Positions 49,827 through 58,296 of a DNA stretch of 64,000 nucleotides are shown piece by piece. Under the pieces are notes generated by a model. The model was not told where the DNA came from. It ran no database searches and saw only the letters and a program-made list of their open reading frames with translations. Origin of the DNA: Sporosarcina highlanderae. GTDB taxonomy: Bacteria; Bacillota; Bacilli; Bacillales_A; Planococcaceae. Position 1 is the stretch's first letter. Each line of letters starts with the position of its first letter. A program made the position numbers and the translations under genes. The DNA is taken from contig NZ_JAROCC010000004.1 in the NCBI RefSeq assembly GCF_030433715.1, positions 1 to 64,000 on the forward strand, given 5' to 3'.

Positions 49827-50927
49827 TTATATAAGTGATGGACGTAGAACCACATCAACGCCCCTGGGTGCGTGTACGGCTACAACAACACCGGGATGTT
49901 GCACAGTAATCCAGCCGAGGCCTGAAATGACAAGATCGATTTTCGGTTTTTTAATTGAAAACTCATGTCTTACAAGAGGCGGCATTTTTTCAAGTGATTC
50001 TCCGCTTGGCGGGGATAATAAATCACCCAAATGAGTAGCGTACAATGAATCAGCATTTTCCAACTTTGTACGATGAATTGGCAGTTCATTCGAAATATGG
50101 ATTGTGAAGGATGCTCGTTCACCCTTTATGAAATCAAATCTTGCAAGCCCGCCGATATATAACGTCTGTTCCGCATTCAATTGGAATACCTTTGGCTTCA
50201 ATTCTTTTTTCGGAGTAATCGCCTTCAGATCCTTGGCATCCAAATGATGAGCCATTTGATGATCGTTAATAATTCCTGGCGTATCATAAATAGCCTTGCC
50301 GTCATCAAGAGGAATCTCAACTAAGTCAAGCGTTGTCCCTGGGAAATGTGACGTCGTAATAACCTCACCTACACCTGTTGCATTCTTGATGATGCGATTA
50401 ATAAACGTTGACTTTCCAACGTTCGTACAACCAACAACATAGACATCTTTCCCTTTTCTATATTTATCGATTGCCTCCATGGCTTCTTCCATGCCGTGCC
50501 CTTTATGAGCAGAGATAAGCAATACATCGATTGGTTTAAGACCCAACTTTGCAGCTTCAGCTTTCATCCAATTAATAAGTCTGTTACGGTTGATCGATTT
50601 AGGAAGGACATCGGATTTATTGCCGATGAGCAAAATGTCCTTATTGCCTACGAAGCGTTGCAAGCCGTTTATCCAGCTGCCATTAAAATCAAAGATATCT
50701 ACAATTTTAATAACAAGTCCATCTTTGCTTCCAATACCATTCAAAATCTTGAGGAAATCGTCACCAGATAATGAGACAGGCTGCAATTCATTGTAATTGC
50801 GAAGTCGGAAACAACGTTTACAAATGACCTCTTCCTTCTCCAAAGATGATGCTGGAGCGAAGCCTTCCTTTTTCGGATCCTCCGTTTGAATTTCTATTCC
50901 ACAACCTATACATTTAAGTTGTTCCAA
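49827..50927 (-). CDS. yqeH: Ribosome biogenesis GTPase YqeH
   Basis: Circularly permuted GTPase for 30S assembly. 366 residues from a TTG at 50927; GGGAGG lies seven bases upstream, and the result has the same length and N-terminus as B. subtilis YqeH. Zinc ribbon CIGCG…CKRCFRLRNYN, then G4 NKSD, G1 GCTNVGKS and G3 DTPG in permuted order. A two-base gap follows yqeG. Confidence 0.95.
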   Translation of the reverse strand: MEQLKCIGCGIEIQTEDPKKEGFAPASSLEKEEVICKRCFRLRNYNELQPVSLSGDDFLKILNGIGSKDGLVIKIVDIFDFNGSWINGLQRFVGNKDILLIGNKSDVLPKSINRNRLINWMKAEAAKLGLKPIDVLLISAHKGHGMEEAMEAIDKYRKGKDVYVVGCTNVGKSTFINRIIKNATGVGEVITTSHFPGTTLDLVEIPLDDGKAIYDTPGIINDHQMAHHLDAKDLKAITPKKELKPKVFQLNAEQTLYIGGLARFDFIKGERASFTIHISNELPIHRTKLENADSLYATHLGDLLSPPSGESLEKMPPLVRHEFSIKKPKIDLVISGLGWITVQHPGVVVAVHAPRGVDVVLRPSLI

Positions 50928-50929
50928 CC

Positions 50930-51445
50930 TTATTCCTCCCATTCAATCTTTCCAAGACGTTTAAGTCTTGCCATGATTCTTCTTTCAATCATCCTGTTGA
51001 ACTTTGTAATGAAACCATCTGAGTTGGCTACCGGGACAACAAGAATCGTACGTAGGCCGAATCGATTGCCTCCTAATACATCTGTCATCAGCTGATCTCC
51101 CACCATTACAACCTCTTCTTTTTTCAAACCCATCTGGGCAAGTGCCTTTTTAAAGTTCTTTGCCAATGGTTTACGGGCATCGCAAATGAACGGTGTACCA
51201 AGTGGATCGCAGAATGTCTTCACACGGTCTTGATTGTTATTCGAAAGAATCGTCACTTGCAGACCCGCTTTTTGCATCATCGTCATCCAGTCCGAAATTT
51301 CAGGAGTCGCCTCCGGCCTGTCCCATTCGACAAGTGTATTATCCAAATCGGTGATGATGCCTTTAATTCCTTTTTCAATTAGTTTATCCGGAGATATTTG
51401 AAAGATGTCTTTCACATACTCATCCGGCAAAAAGTAATTATACAA
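50930..51445 (-). CDS. yqeG: HAD phosphatase YqeG
   Basis: HAD IIIA hydrolase, 171 residues from a TTG at 51445 with GGAGTG six bases upstream; this start aligns with the family's short N-terminus before YFLPDEYVKDIF. Motif I GIITDLDNTLVEWDRP, motif II ILSNNNQDR, motif III Lys in ARKPLAKNF, motif IV MVGDQLMTDVLGGN. The substrate is unknown. Heads the yqeG-yqeH-aroE transcript. Confidence 0.92.
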   Translation of the reverse strand: MYNYFLPDEYVKDIFQISPDKLIEKGIKGIITDLDNTLVEWDRPEATPEISDWMTMMQKAGLQVTILSNNNQDRVKTFCDPLGTPFICDARKPLAKNFKKALAQMGLKKEEVVMVGDQLMTDVLGGNRFGLRTILVVPVANSDGFITKFNRMIERRIMARLKRLGKIEWEE

Positions 51446-51519
51446 TTTATTCACTCCGTTATCTCTCCAATTCAAAATCGATTATACCATAACAGAAGCC
51501 TTTCACATGTATTGTAAGA

Positions 51520-51548
51520 GAGGCAAATCCTTTTCGGAACATTGCCTC
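51520..51548. repeat. Small inverted repeat upstream of sigK
   Basis: GAGGCAA (51520-51526) and TTGCCTC (51542-51548) flank a 15-base centre in the short gap between divergent yqeG and sigK. It could be an operator or chance; no T run follows it. Confidence 0.35.
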
Positions 51549-51613
51549 ACCTCCCGAATTAATACAAGCCGTCAGCGCATATGCTGTCATATAACGACAC
51601 AGGAGGTGGACCG

Positions 51614-52315
51614 ATGAGCGGATTTGTTATGACACTCGTCCAACTGTGGGTCGAAATCCCGGCAATGGTCGGCTATATCCGGGGGCAGGCATTCCGTCGC
51701 CCGTTATCCAAGGCGGAAGAGGCGGATTGTTTGCAGCGATTGGCAGAAGGCGATGAAAGCGCAAGAGATGAGCTGATAGAAAGGAATATGCGCCTCGTCG
51801 CTCACGTAGTTAAAAAATTCCATCCAAAACATGAACAACTCGACGATTACATTTCAATCGGTACGATTGGGCTTATGAAAGCTGTGAACAGTTTTACACT
51901 CGACCGTAAAACGAAATTAGCGACATACGCGGCCCGTTGTATTGAAAATGAAATACTCATGTATTTACGAACCCAGAAAAAAGTGCAAAAAGATGTATCG
52001 CTCTTTGATCCAATCGGGACAGATAAAGATGGCCAATCCCTTCAAATAGCAGATTTATTGCAGACCGAAGAAGAAGCGCCAATCGAAACAGTCCAACAGA
52101 AGGAGCTGAAGGAACGACTTTATCGTCATCTTGGTAAATTAGATGGAAGGGAGCTTGAAATCATACAAAGGCGATATGGATTATTGGATGATCAGCCGAT
52201 GACCCAAAAGGACATTGCCCAGCAGCTCAATATATCGAGAAGCTATGTCTCCCGTATCGAGAAAAGAGCCATTGTAAAATTGTATCAGCTATTTGCTCAT
52301 GAATACAACGAATGA
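51614..52315 (+). CDS. sigK: Sporulation sigma factor SigK (pro-form)
   Basis: Late mother-cell sigma factor. 233 residues from the ATG at 51614 (AGGAGGTGGACC upstream). The first ~20 residues form a hydrophobic pro-sequence (VQLWVEIPAMVGYIRGQAF) removed by SpoIVFB. Region 2 has NMRLVAHVVKKF, SIGTIGLMKAVNSF and TYAARCIENEI; region 4 has DIAQQLNISRSYVSRIEKRA. One continuous frame: no skin element splits it. Confidence 0.96.
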   Translation: MSGFVMTLVQLWVEIPAMVGYIRGQAFRRPLSKAEEADCLQRLAEGDESARDELIERNMRLVAHVVKKFHPKHEQLDDYISIGTIGLMKAVNSFTLDRKTKLATYAARCIENEILMYLRTQKKVQKDVSLFDPIGTDKDGQSLQIADLLQTEEEAPIETVQQKELKERLYRHLGKLDGRELEIIQRRYGLLDDQPMTQKDIAQQLNISRSYVSRIEKRAIVKLYQLFAHEYNE

Positions 52316-52349
52316 ACCGAAGAGAAGCCATAATTTCTGAAATTGAAAA

Positions 52350-52394
52350 GGCGTTTCCTTACACAGGGCCCCCGGCCGTGTGATAGGAAACGCC
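52350..52394 (+). terminator. Terminator after sigK
   Basis: GGCGTTTCC and GGAAACGCC (52386-52394) form the outer stem, extended by ACAC/GTGT and GGCC; an AT/T-rich tail with TTTTTTT follows. It ends sigK. Confidence 0.85.
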
Positions 52395-52429
52395 ATTTTA
52401 CTACATTTTGTTTTTTTGCATTCAGGAAA

Positions 52430-52510
52430 TCAGTCCGCACTAACCTCACGAGCGATTACGACTGCAATCACTGTGGATAAGAAAAACACTCCAGCCATTA
52501 GATAAAACAT
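52430..52510 (-). CDS. 26-residue membrane microprotein
   Basis: The frame encodes MFYLMAGVFFLSTVIAVVIA and ends REVSAD: one hydrophobic helix with a short charged tail. A strong AAGGAGGTT lies seven bases before the ATG, which is the best argument that it is real. It stands on the minus strand between the sigK terminator and mtnN. I recognise no family; such short proteins are easily missed by annotation. Confidence 0.6.
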   Translation of the reverse strand: MFYLMAGVFFLSTVIAVVIAREVSAD

Positions 52511-52567
52511 CTAACATAACCTCCTTCAAAACAATGTATACCTTATTTCCATCTTACCATATATCAA

Positions 52568-53260
52568 TTATAATTTCGATATGACATGCATGACAATTTC
52601 AGAAGAATGTTTTGCTGCAAGCGGCAGGAATTCGTCAAATGTAAGAGAAGATTCCTTTCCAGCAATATCGGATAATGCTCGGATCACAACAAATGGCGTT
52701 CCGAACTGATGACAAACTTGTGCCACCGCCGCTGCCTCCATTTCAGCTGCTATCATTTTTGGAAACTGACCTTTTACAAGACTGACTCGAATACTATCAC
52801 TCATGAACACATCGCCTGAAGCAATCAACCCTGTTGCATGTGCATGTTCGCCAATTTCTTCAACAGCTTCCCTCGCAATTTGGATAAGCCTCGGATCTGC
52901 TGGATATGACGGCGGCATTCCCGGTACTTGGCCGATTTCATACCCAAAAGCAGTTGCATCCACATCGTGATGCCTTACTTCATCAGAGATGACAACCGTG
53001 CCCACTTCAAGTGATTCAGAGAAGCCGCCTGCCGATCCTGTATTAAGGATTGCATCAGGTTTATATAGCTGAATAAGCAATGTCGTTGCTATTGCCGCAT
53101 TCACTTTTCCGATTCCACTTTTAACAAGAACAATATCACGATTATCGATTTTGCCTTCTATGAACTCGCATCCGGCAATTACATTCGTTTGATAGGACTC
53201 GATTTTACCTCTTAAGATTTCAACTTCTTCTTCCATTGCACCGATAATTGCTATTTTCAT
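52568..53260 (-). CDS. mtnN: MTA/SAH nucleosidase
   Basis: Cleaves 5'-methylthioadenosine and S-adenosylhomocysteine in the methionine cycle and SAM detoxification. 230 residues. GAMEEEVEIL at the start, NTGSAGGFS, HHDVDATAFGYEIGQVPG, AAEMEAAAVAQVC and the catalytic Asp in RALSDIAG. Between yrrS and the microprotein. Confidence 0.96.
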   Translation of the reverse strand: MKIAIIGAMEEEVEILRGKIESYQTNVIAGCEFIEGKIDNRDIVLVKSGIGKVNAAIATTLLIQLYKPDAILNTGSAGGFSESLEVGTVVISDEVRHHDVDATAFGYEIGQVPGMPPSYPADPRLIQIAREAVEEIGEHAHATGLIASGDVFMSDSIRVSLVKGQFPKMIAAEMEAAAVAQVCHQFGTPFVVIRALSDIAGKESSLTFDEFLPLAAKHSSEIVMHVISKL

Positions 53261-53301
53261 CTAGTTGCCCTCCGACTGTAATTCAGTTCAATTTCAATAC
53301 T

Positions 53302-53997
53302 TCAATACTCGAAATCCAATGTGTTTAATATATCCATTTTGACAGGCTGCCAGCCTTGCCCATCCACCCATTCAATATAGACACGGAATTTTTCTGATTT
53401 GTCCCTTGTGGAAACAATCCCAATCGACTTTTGGGGCCCTCCGCCATTTTTAATCATCCAATAGATTAAAGATTCTTTAGGAAGTTTAGTAGCATAGGCA
53501 ATCGCATCTTTCTTTTCTTCCCAGTCAACTGAATCCTCTTTATAGATGGAAACATGCTCACCTGTTTGGACGGTTCCAATTGGCTTCCAGGAGGCATCAA
53601 TTATAGTTTCTACAACTATCTCCTCATCATTCGGGACAATTGTTACGGTATCTTCACTTTCATCTTTACCGTCAGATTCTCCGTTATCTGATTTACCTGA
53701 ATCTGTTCCATCGTCATTCGATTCGCTGTCATTTGATTCTTCTTCATCATCTGCCGGTAATCCACTTTCACCGTCATCATTGGTACCATCTTCATTCGAG
53801 TTTTCGATGTTCTCTTGTGTTTCTGTATTTGCTATGTTTTCCTTGCCTTCATCGTCTTTACTATTAGTAAAAATATTGAACCCAACAATCAATATCAATA
53901 TGACAACAAGTCCAATCATACTATTTAATAATTGGTTGCCTCGGTTCTTTCTTTTCTTCCTATGCATTCGTGAGAAATTTGAATTATTGCCATTCAT
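53302..53997 (-). CDS. yrrS: YrrS-family membrane protein
   Basis: DUF1510 protein of unknown role, linked in B. subtilis to septation/sporulation genes. 231 residues. Basic N-terminus (MHRKKRKNRGNQ), one membrane helix (about 27-43), a ~90-residue Asp/Glu/Ser/Asn/Gly linker, then the folded C-terminal domain with SWKPIGTVQTGEHVSIYK and FRVYIEWVDGQGWQPVKMD (given in part). GGAGGACGG precedes the ATG. The low-complexity linker may vary in length between strains. Confidence 0.85.
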   Translation of the reverse strand: MNGNNSNFSRMHRKKRKNRGNQLLNSMIGLVVILILIVGFNIFTNSKDDEGKENIANTETQENIENSNEDGTNDDGESGLPADDEEESNDSESNDDGTDSGKSDNGESDGKDESEDTVTIVPNDEEIVVETIIDASWKPIGTVQTGEHVSIYKEDSVDWEEKKDAIAYATKLPKESLIYWMIKNGGGPQKSIGIVSTRDKSEKFRVYIEWVDGQGWQPVKMDILNTLDFEY

Positions 53998-54037
53998 CTA
54001 ACCGTCCTCCTTTCATGAAATGGATAAAAGTGAAAAA

Positions 54038-54057
54038 CCGCCCTCGATTGAAGGCGG
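54038..54057 (-). terminator. Terminator after greA
   Basis: CCGCC and GGCGG, with partial extension, form a short stem; the minus strand continues GGTTTTTCAC. It lies just past the greA stop. Confidence 0.7.
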
Positions 54058-54067
54058 CCATTTGAGG

Positions 54068-54544
54068 TCACTTTATTTCAACAATAACGACCGACATTTC
54101 TCCTCCTGGAGTCACAATCTTAACTTCATCGCCTTTTTTACGGCCAATTAATCCTTTTGCGATTGGTGAATCATTAGAAATCAATCCTTCAATTGGATTA
54201 GCTTCTGCAGAGCCGACGATCGTGTATGTCTCTTCATCACCATCCGGCAACTCTTTAAATGTAACCGTTTTCCCAAGTTGTACTTCGTCAGTATTCAATT
54301 CGCTTTCTGTAATAATGACACTGTTACGTATCATCGATTCAAGTGTGGAAATCTTTCCTTCAACAAATGCCTGATCTTCTTTCGCGGAATCATACTCCGA
54401 GTTTTCCGAAAGGTCACCGAAGCTACGCGCAACTTTGATACGTTCCACTACTTCCTTCCGTTTTACAGTCTTTAAAAATTCAAGCTCTTCTTCAAGCTTT
54501 TTTTTGCCTGATACTGTCATTGGGTATTTTTTCTCTGATACCAT
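54068..54544 (-). CDS. greA: Transcription elongation factor GreA
   Basis: Rescues backtracked RNA polymerase. 158 residues. N-terminal coiled coil ([20 protein letters not shown], then [20 protein letters not shown] at the acidic tip) and a C-terminal FKBP-like domain with [18 protein letters not shown]. The acidic tip residues are intact. After udk, before yrrS. Confidence 0.97.
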   Translation of the reverse strand: MVSEKKYPMTVSGKKKLEEELEFLKTVKRKEVVERIKVARSFGDLSENSEYDSAKEDQAFVEGKISTLESMIRNSVIITESELNTDEVQLGKTVTFKELPDGDEETYTIVGSAEANPIEGLISNDSPIAKGLIGRKKGDEVKIVTPGGEMSVVIVEIK

Positions 54545-54645
54545 TTTACAACACTCCTCATATTCCTGTTCATAAAAACACTATGCCGCTCCTTCAAGAG
54601 GTATGCGACATAGGGCCATTTATATTGAATTCTGACTTTATCATA

Positions 54646-55284
54646 TTACAATTCCGTGCCGTATTCAAGAATTGTTTTTATTTTCGTTACCATTAGATCG
54701 ATAGCAACTTCATTATGTCCGCCTTCAGGGATGATGATATCTGCATATCGTTTAGTCGGTTCTATGAATTGATTGTGCATTGGTCGAACCACTGATAAGT
54801 ATTGGTCTATAACTGAGTCGATCGTTCTGCCTCTTTCGTTAATATCTCGCATAAGTCGCCTAATAATGCGTAAATCAGCATCTGTATCAACGAAAAGTTT
54901 AATATCCATCAGTTCGCGTAGCCTTTCATCCTCAAGGACTAAAATTCCTTCAAGGATGATAACATCCTTTGGCTCGATCGTTATTTTCTCATCAGATCTC
55001 GTATGCAATGCATAATCATACACAGGCTTTTCAATTGCTTCCCGATCTAAAAGTTTACCGATATGATCAATCAACAAATCCGTGTCGAACGCTAACGGAT
55101 GATCGTAATTTGTGAGTAGTCTTTCATTAAACTCCAGATGGGATTGGTCCTTATAGTAATAGTCCTGTTCAATGACAACAACAGAGTGTTCCTTGAACAC
55201 ATTATAAATACGGTTCGTAACACTGGTCTTTCCCGAACCCGATCCACCGGCTATGCCAATGACAAGAGGTTTTCTCTTATCCAT
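54646..55284 (-). CDS. udk: Uridine kinase
   Basis: Phosphorylates uridine and cytidine in salvage. 212 residues. Walker [14 protein letters not shown], then [13 protein letters not shown] and [14 protein letters not shown], and [19 protein letters not shown] (cited in part). Directly downstream of trmR; B. subtilis has two U32-peptidase genes between these. Confidence 0.95.
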   Translation of the reverse strand: MDKRKPLVIGIAGGSGSGKTSVTNRIYNVFKEHSVVVIEQDYYYKDQSHLEFNERLLTNYDHPLAFDTDLLIDHIGKLLDREAIEKPVYDYALHTRSDEKITIEPKDVIILEGILVLEDERLRELMDIKLFVDTDADLRIIRRLMRDINERGRTIDSVIDQYLSVVRPMHNQFIEPTKRYADIIIPEGGHNEVAIDLMVTKIKTILEYGTEL

Positions 55285-55315
55285 TTCTTTTCCTCCCTCA
55301 ACTACAGGGCAACCC

Positions 55316-55972
55316 CTAGTCCCTCTTTTTTACAGCAATCAGAATTCCGTCACCTACGGGAAGTAATGACGTTTCATACTCAGGATGCCCCATGATCCAA
55401 GTAGTGAATTCCTTTAGATTTCGAATCATCGTTCGGTTTCGTTTCGGCAATTCTGCATCCGGAATCAGTACAGCACCATGCATAAACATATTATCACAAT
55501 AAATGACACCGCCGGGTGCAACATGCTTAGAATACTTCTCAAAAAAACGTTTATATTGACCCTTTGCAGCATCAATGAATAGTGCATCATAATGATATTC
55601 AGGAATAACTTCATCATCCATAAGCAAAGCATCGCCTTCTATGATGGTAATCCGATCACCGTATCCGCTTCGCGCGATATACCGGACCGCATTTTCATAC
55701 CTATCCTTGTCCCGTTCAATAGTTACGATTGAAACTTCCTTTAATGCAGATACCATCCGGATAGCAGAATAGCCTATTGCGCTTCCGATTTCAAGTATAA
55801 ACTTTGGTTGTTGGATACGTAGAAGGCCGACAAACGTGTCAATCCCGCTTCGATCCATAATCGGTATCCTATTTTCCTCCGCAAATTGTTCCATTTCTTG
55901 TATCAACGGACTCTCTTTTTCCGTCAAACTGGAAATATAAGTGGCATACTCATTCACCATTGTCACGTCCAT
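55316..55972 (-). CDS. trmR: tRNA ho5U34 methyltransferase TrmR
   Basis: YrrM family, shown in B. subtilis to methylate 5-hydroxyuridine to mo5U at tRNA position 34. 218 residues. Motif [36 protein letters not shown] and [15 protein letters not shown] are intact. It is normally beside the U32-peptidase hydroxylase genes trhP1/trhP2, which are absent from this cluster; see findings. Start ATG at 55972 rather than the one four codons later is uncertain. Confidence 0.88.
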   Translation of the reverse strand: MDVTMVNEYATYISSLTEKESPLIQEMEQFAEENRIPIMDRSGIDTFVGLLRIQQPKFILEIGSAIGYSAIRMVSALKEVSIVTIERDKDRYENAVRYIARSGYGDRITIIEGDALLMDDEVIPEYHYDALFIDAAKGQYKRFFEKYSKHVAPGGVIYCDNMFMHGAVLIPDAELPKRNRTMIRNLKEFTTWIMGHPEYETSLLPVGDGILIAVKKRD

Positions 55973-55984
55973 TCTTTCTTCGGT

Positions 55985-57109
55985 TCAATCGCCAGATAAG
56001 TGTTCTGCTCGGTTTTTCAAATGCTCTTCATAAGTCTTTGCGAAATGATTTTTCCCTTCCTTATCCGCAAGGAAGTAGAAATAATCCGTAATTGACGGGT
56101 CAACTACTGCTTCAATTGAAGACTTACCGGAATTTGCAATGGGTCCTGGAGGAAGCCCAGTATGTTTATATGTGTTATATGGATCATCAACTTCCAAATC
56201 GGAAAATAGAACACGATCCTTATGAACACCTAAAGCATACAAAACCGTAGGATCTGTCTGAAGGGGCATCCCTTCATCCAATCTATTGTAGAAGACACTT
56301 GCAATCGTCTCACGATCAGTTTTAGCCGTGGCTTCCTTTTCAAGTAAACTTGCGAAAGTAAGTAACCAATGGACCGACTTTCCATTCGACTCTAAATATG
56401 CAAAGTAAGGTGTAATGTTTGAAGATGTCGCTTCTAACATCGTAGTGACAACTGTTTCAACAGAAGGCTTTTGCTCATAGAATGGATATGTCGCAGGATA
56501 CAGATAACCTTCGAGTGGATATCTTACATTTTCAGCTAATATCTCTTCAGTAAGGATTTTAGGGTATCTACCCATAAGGTCAGCGATTATCTGCTCGTTA
56601 TTCACATAATCAAGGAACTCCTTAGCAGGGATTCCGGCTCGTTTTTCGACTACCTTTGCAATCTGATCCAATGTCAAGCCTTCCGGTACCGTCATCGTAA
56701 AGATTGGCGTCCTGTAGACTTTACCTGTTTTAAGGCTTCGGATTAATTCATCTAAAGTCATTGCTTTAGTCAATCCATATGAACCCGCTTGAAATTGTGA
56801 TTCGTTGTTAAATTTTGCGTAATACTTGAAAACTTTCGCATTCCTGACAAGACCTTTTTTCTCTAAAAGTTCGGCAATCGATGTTAATCCCGATCCTATC
56901 GGCACCTCAACTTCAATCACTTCTTCGGAATCAGGGTCTACAGGCTGAAGTGCCTCGCTTATGTATTTATAAACCGCACGGCCTCCAAGAAGCCCGCCGA
57001 TAAGGATTAACAATGCGAGAACAAACACGATGCGTCTTACAATTTTAACTTCTTTTTTTTGTTCGAGCATCTTTTCAAACATCGCTTCTTTTTTTGAACC
57101 ATTATCCAT
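55985..57109 (-). CDS. mltG: Endolytic murein transglycosylase MltG
   Basis: Cuts nascent peptidoglycan strands. 374 residues. N-terminal membrane helix (about 25-45), a LysM-like segment (EVPIGSGLTSIAELLEKKGL), and the YceG catalytic domain. The catalytic Glu is in FASLLEKEATAKTDRETIAS, and the substrate site is MPLQTDPTVLYALG. Downstream of yrzB/ruvX, upstream of trmR. Confidence 0.94.
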   Translation of the reverse strand: MDNGSKKEAMFEKMLEQKKEVKIVRRIVFVLALLILIGGLLGGRAVYKYISEALQPVDPDSEEVIEVEVPIGSGLTSIAELLEKKGLVRNAKVFKYYAKFNNESQFQAGSYGLTKAMTLDELIRSLKTGKVYRTPIFTMTVPEGLTLDQIAKVVEKRAGIPAKEFLDYVNNEQIIADLMGRYPKILTEEILAENVRYPLEGYLYPATYPFYEQKPSVETVVTTMLEATSSNITPYFAYLESNGKSVHWLLTFASLLEKEATAKTDRETIASVFYNRLDEGMPLQTDPTVLYALGVHKDRVLFSDLEVDDPYNTYKHTGLPPGPIANSGKSSIEAVVDPSITDYFYFLADKEGKNHFAKTYEEHLKNRAEHLSGD

Positions 57110-57180
57110 TCTTCCTTACCCCATTTCGAACTGTATATCTATTGAACTTATACATGCAAAAAGTTCTTGACAGTGAAAAA

Positions 57181-57204
57181 ACGGAATGGCCTGCACCATT
57201 CCGT
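57181..57204 (-). terminator. Terminator after yrzB
   Basis: ACGGAATGG and CCATTCCGT form a 9-bp stem with a 6-base loop; the minus strand continues TTTTTTCAC. It separates the alaS-yrzB operon from mltG. Confidence 0.88.
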
Positions 57205-57219
57205 CCGTGCACATATGAA

Positions 57220-57516
57220 TTACTCTTCTTCCTCGTCTTCTTCAGCAAGGAAAGTGTTTAACATTTCTTCGATCATATCCCACTCTTCATCAGTTTCGAT
57301 TGGCAATAACTCACCGTCTTCGTTATCTTCTGATGGGATAAAGGCAGAAGCATGGATTTCAACTTCATCATCTTCGCCGACTTCATCTTCACCTAAGATG
57401 TGGTAAAGGACATATGATTTACCGAAGTCTTCCGAATCGAATGTGAATATAACTTCACATACGTGCTCTACACCGTGCTCATCTACTACCGTCATTGTTT
57501 CTTGTCCATGTTCCAT
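57220..57516 (-). CDS. yrzB: DUF1292 protein YrzB
   Basis: Small acidic protein of unknown function. 98 residues from the ATG at 57516, which has GAGGTGACTTAT upstream and matches the family start MEHGQE. Core: [20 protein letters not shown], then a long Glu/Asp-rich tail. Always in the alaS-yrzL-ruvX-yrzB run. Confidence 0.92.
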   Translation of the reverse strand: MEHGQETMTVVDEHGVEHVCEVIFTFDSEDFGKSYVLYHILGEDEVGEDDEVEIHASAFIPSEDNEDGELLPIETDEEWDMIEEMLNTFLAEEDEEEE

Positions 57517-57526
57517 ATAAGTCACC

Positions 57527-57946
57527 TCATCTATTTTTTGAATCAAGATACCCTTGAAGTATCATGACTGCCGCCATCTTATCGATGACTGTCTTCCTTT
57601 TCTTTCTGCTGACATCCGCTTCAATAAGCATCCGCTCCGCCGCCATTGTCGTTAGCCTCTCATCCCAAAGCACAACAGGATGACCGAACGCCTCTTTTAA
57701 AAGTTCCGCGAATCTTTCAGATGCTTCCCCTCTTGGGCCGACCGTGTTGTTCATATTTTTCGGATAACCGACAACGAAAGAAGTAACAACATATTCAGAA
57801 ACAAGCTCCTGAATTCTTGACATACCGAATTGGCCGGCACTTTCATCAATCTTAATCGTTTCGATGCCTTGGGCTGTCCACCCAAGTGCATCGCTGATTG
57901 CAATACCGACCGTTTTGGATCCAACATCCAACCCCATTACCCTCAC
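57527..57946 (-). CDS. ruvX: Holliday-junction resolvase-like RuvX (YqgF)
   Basis: RNase H-fold putative resolvase, also implicated in rRNA processing. 139 residues from a GTG overlapping the yrzL stop (GTGA). [15 protein letters not shown] carries the first Asp; [14 protein letters not shown] and [13 protein letters not shown] complete the site. Confidence 0.95.
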   Translation of the reverse strand: MRVMGLDVGSKTVGIAISDALGWTAQGIETIKIDESAGQFGMSRIQELVSEYVVTSFVVGYPKNMNNTVGPRGEASERFAELLKEAFGHPVVLWDERLTTMAAERMLIEADVSRKKRKTVIDKMAAVMILQGYLDSKNR

Positions 57947-58215
57947 TTGGACTTACCCCCGTTTTCACGGATGTAGAACTTCACAAGCTCCTCAAGAATT
58001 TCGTCCCTCTCCAATTTCCGGATGAGGTTACGGGCTTCATAATGGCGAGGAATATAAGCCGGGTCGCCAGATAGAAGATAACCGACAATCTGGTTAATAG
58101 GATTGTAACCCTTGTCCTCTAGTGCTTTATGCACATGAAGCATGACCAATTTAACTTCTTGCTCCATAGATTCCTCAGGAAAATTGAATTTCATCGTTTT
58201 GTCGTATGAATTCAT
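57943..58215 (-). CDS. yrzL: IreB-family phosphoprotein YrzL
   Basis: Substrate of PrkC-type Ser/Thr kinase in relatives (IreB). 90 residues from the ATG at 58215. [15 protein letters not shown] near the start contains Thr/Ser candidates for phosphorylation; [20 protein letters not shown] and the [20 protein letters not shown] helix are typical. Overlaps ruvX by four bases. Confidence 0.93.
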   Translation of the reverse strand: MNSYDKTMKFNFPEESMEQEVKLVMLHVHKALEDKGYNPINQIVGYLLSGDPAYIPRHYEARNLIRKLERDEILEELVKFYIRENGGKSK

Positions 58216-58296
58216 AGTCGACACCCCGCTTTCCAATCGTCCGTTTGTTAATCGGATATCTTTCCCACTTACTCTATACCCGACGCCTATTTCCGT

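Noticed and set aside
52511..52567. Alternative 23-codon frame from the upstream ATG at 52518 region
   Set aside because: The first ATG overlaps the AGGAGG site and gives a hydrophilic peptide ending early; the ATG at 52510 has proper spacing and a clean membrane helix.
53546..54001. 151-codon Ser/Leu-rich plus-strand frame inside yrrS
   Set aside because: It is the complement of the Asp/Glu/Ser linker codons, with no ribosome-binding site.
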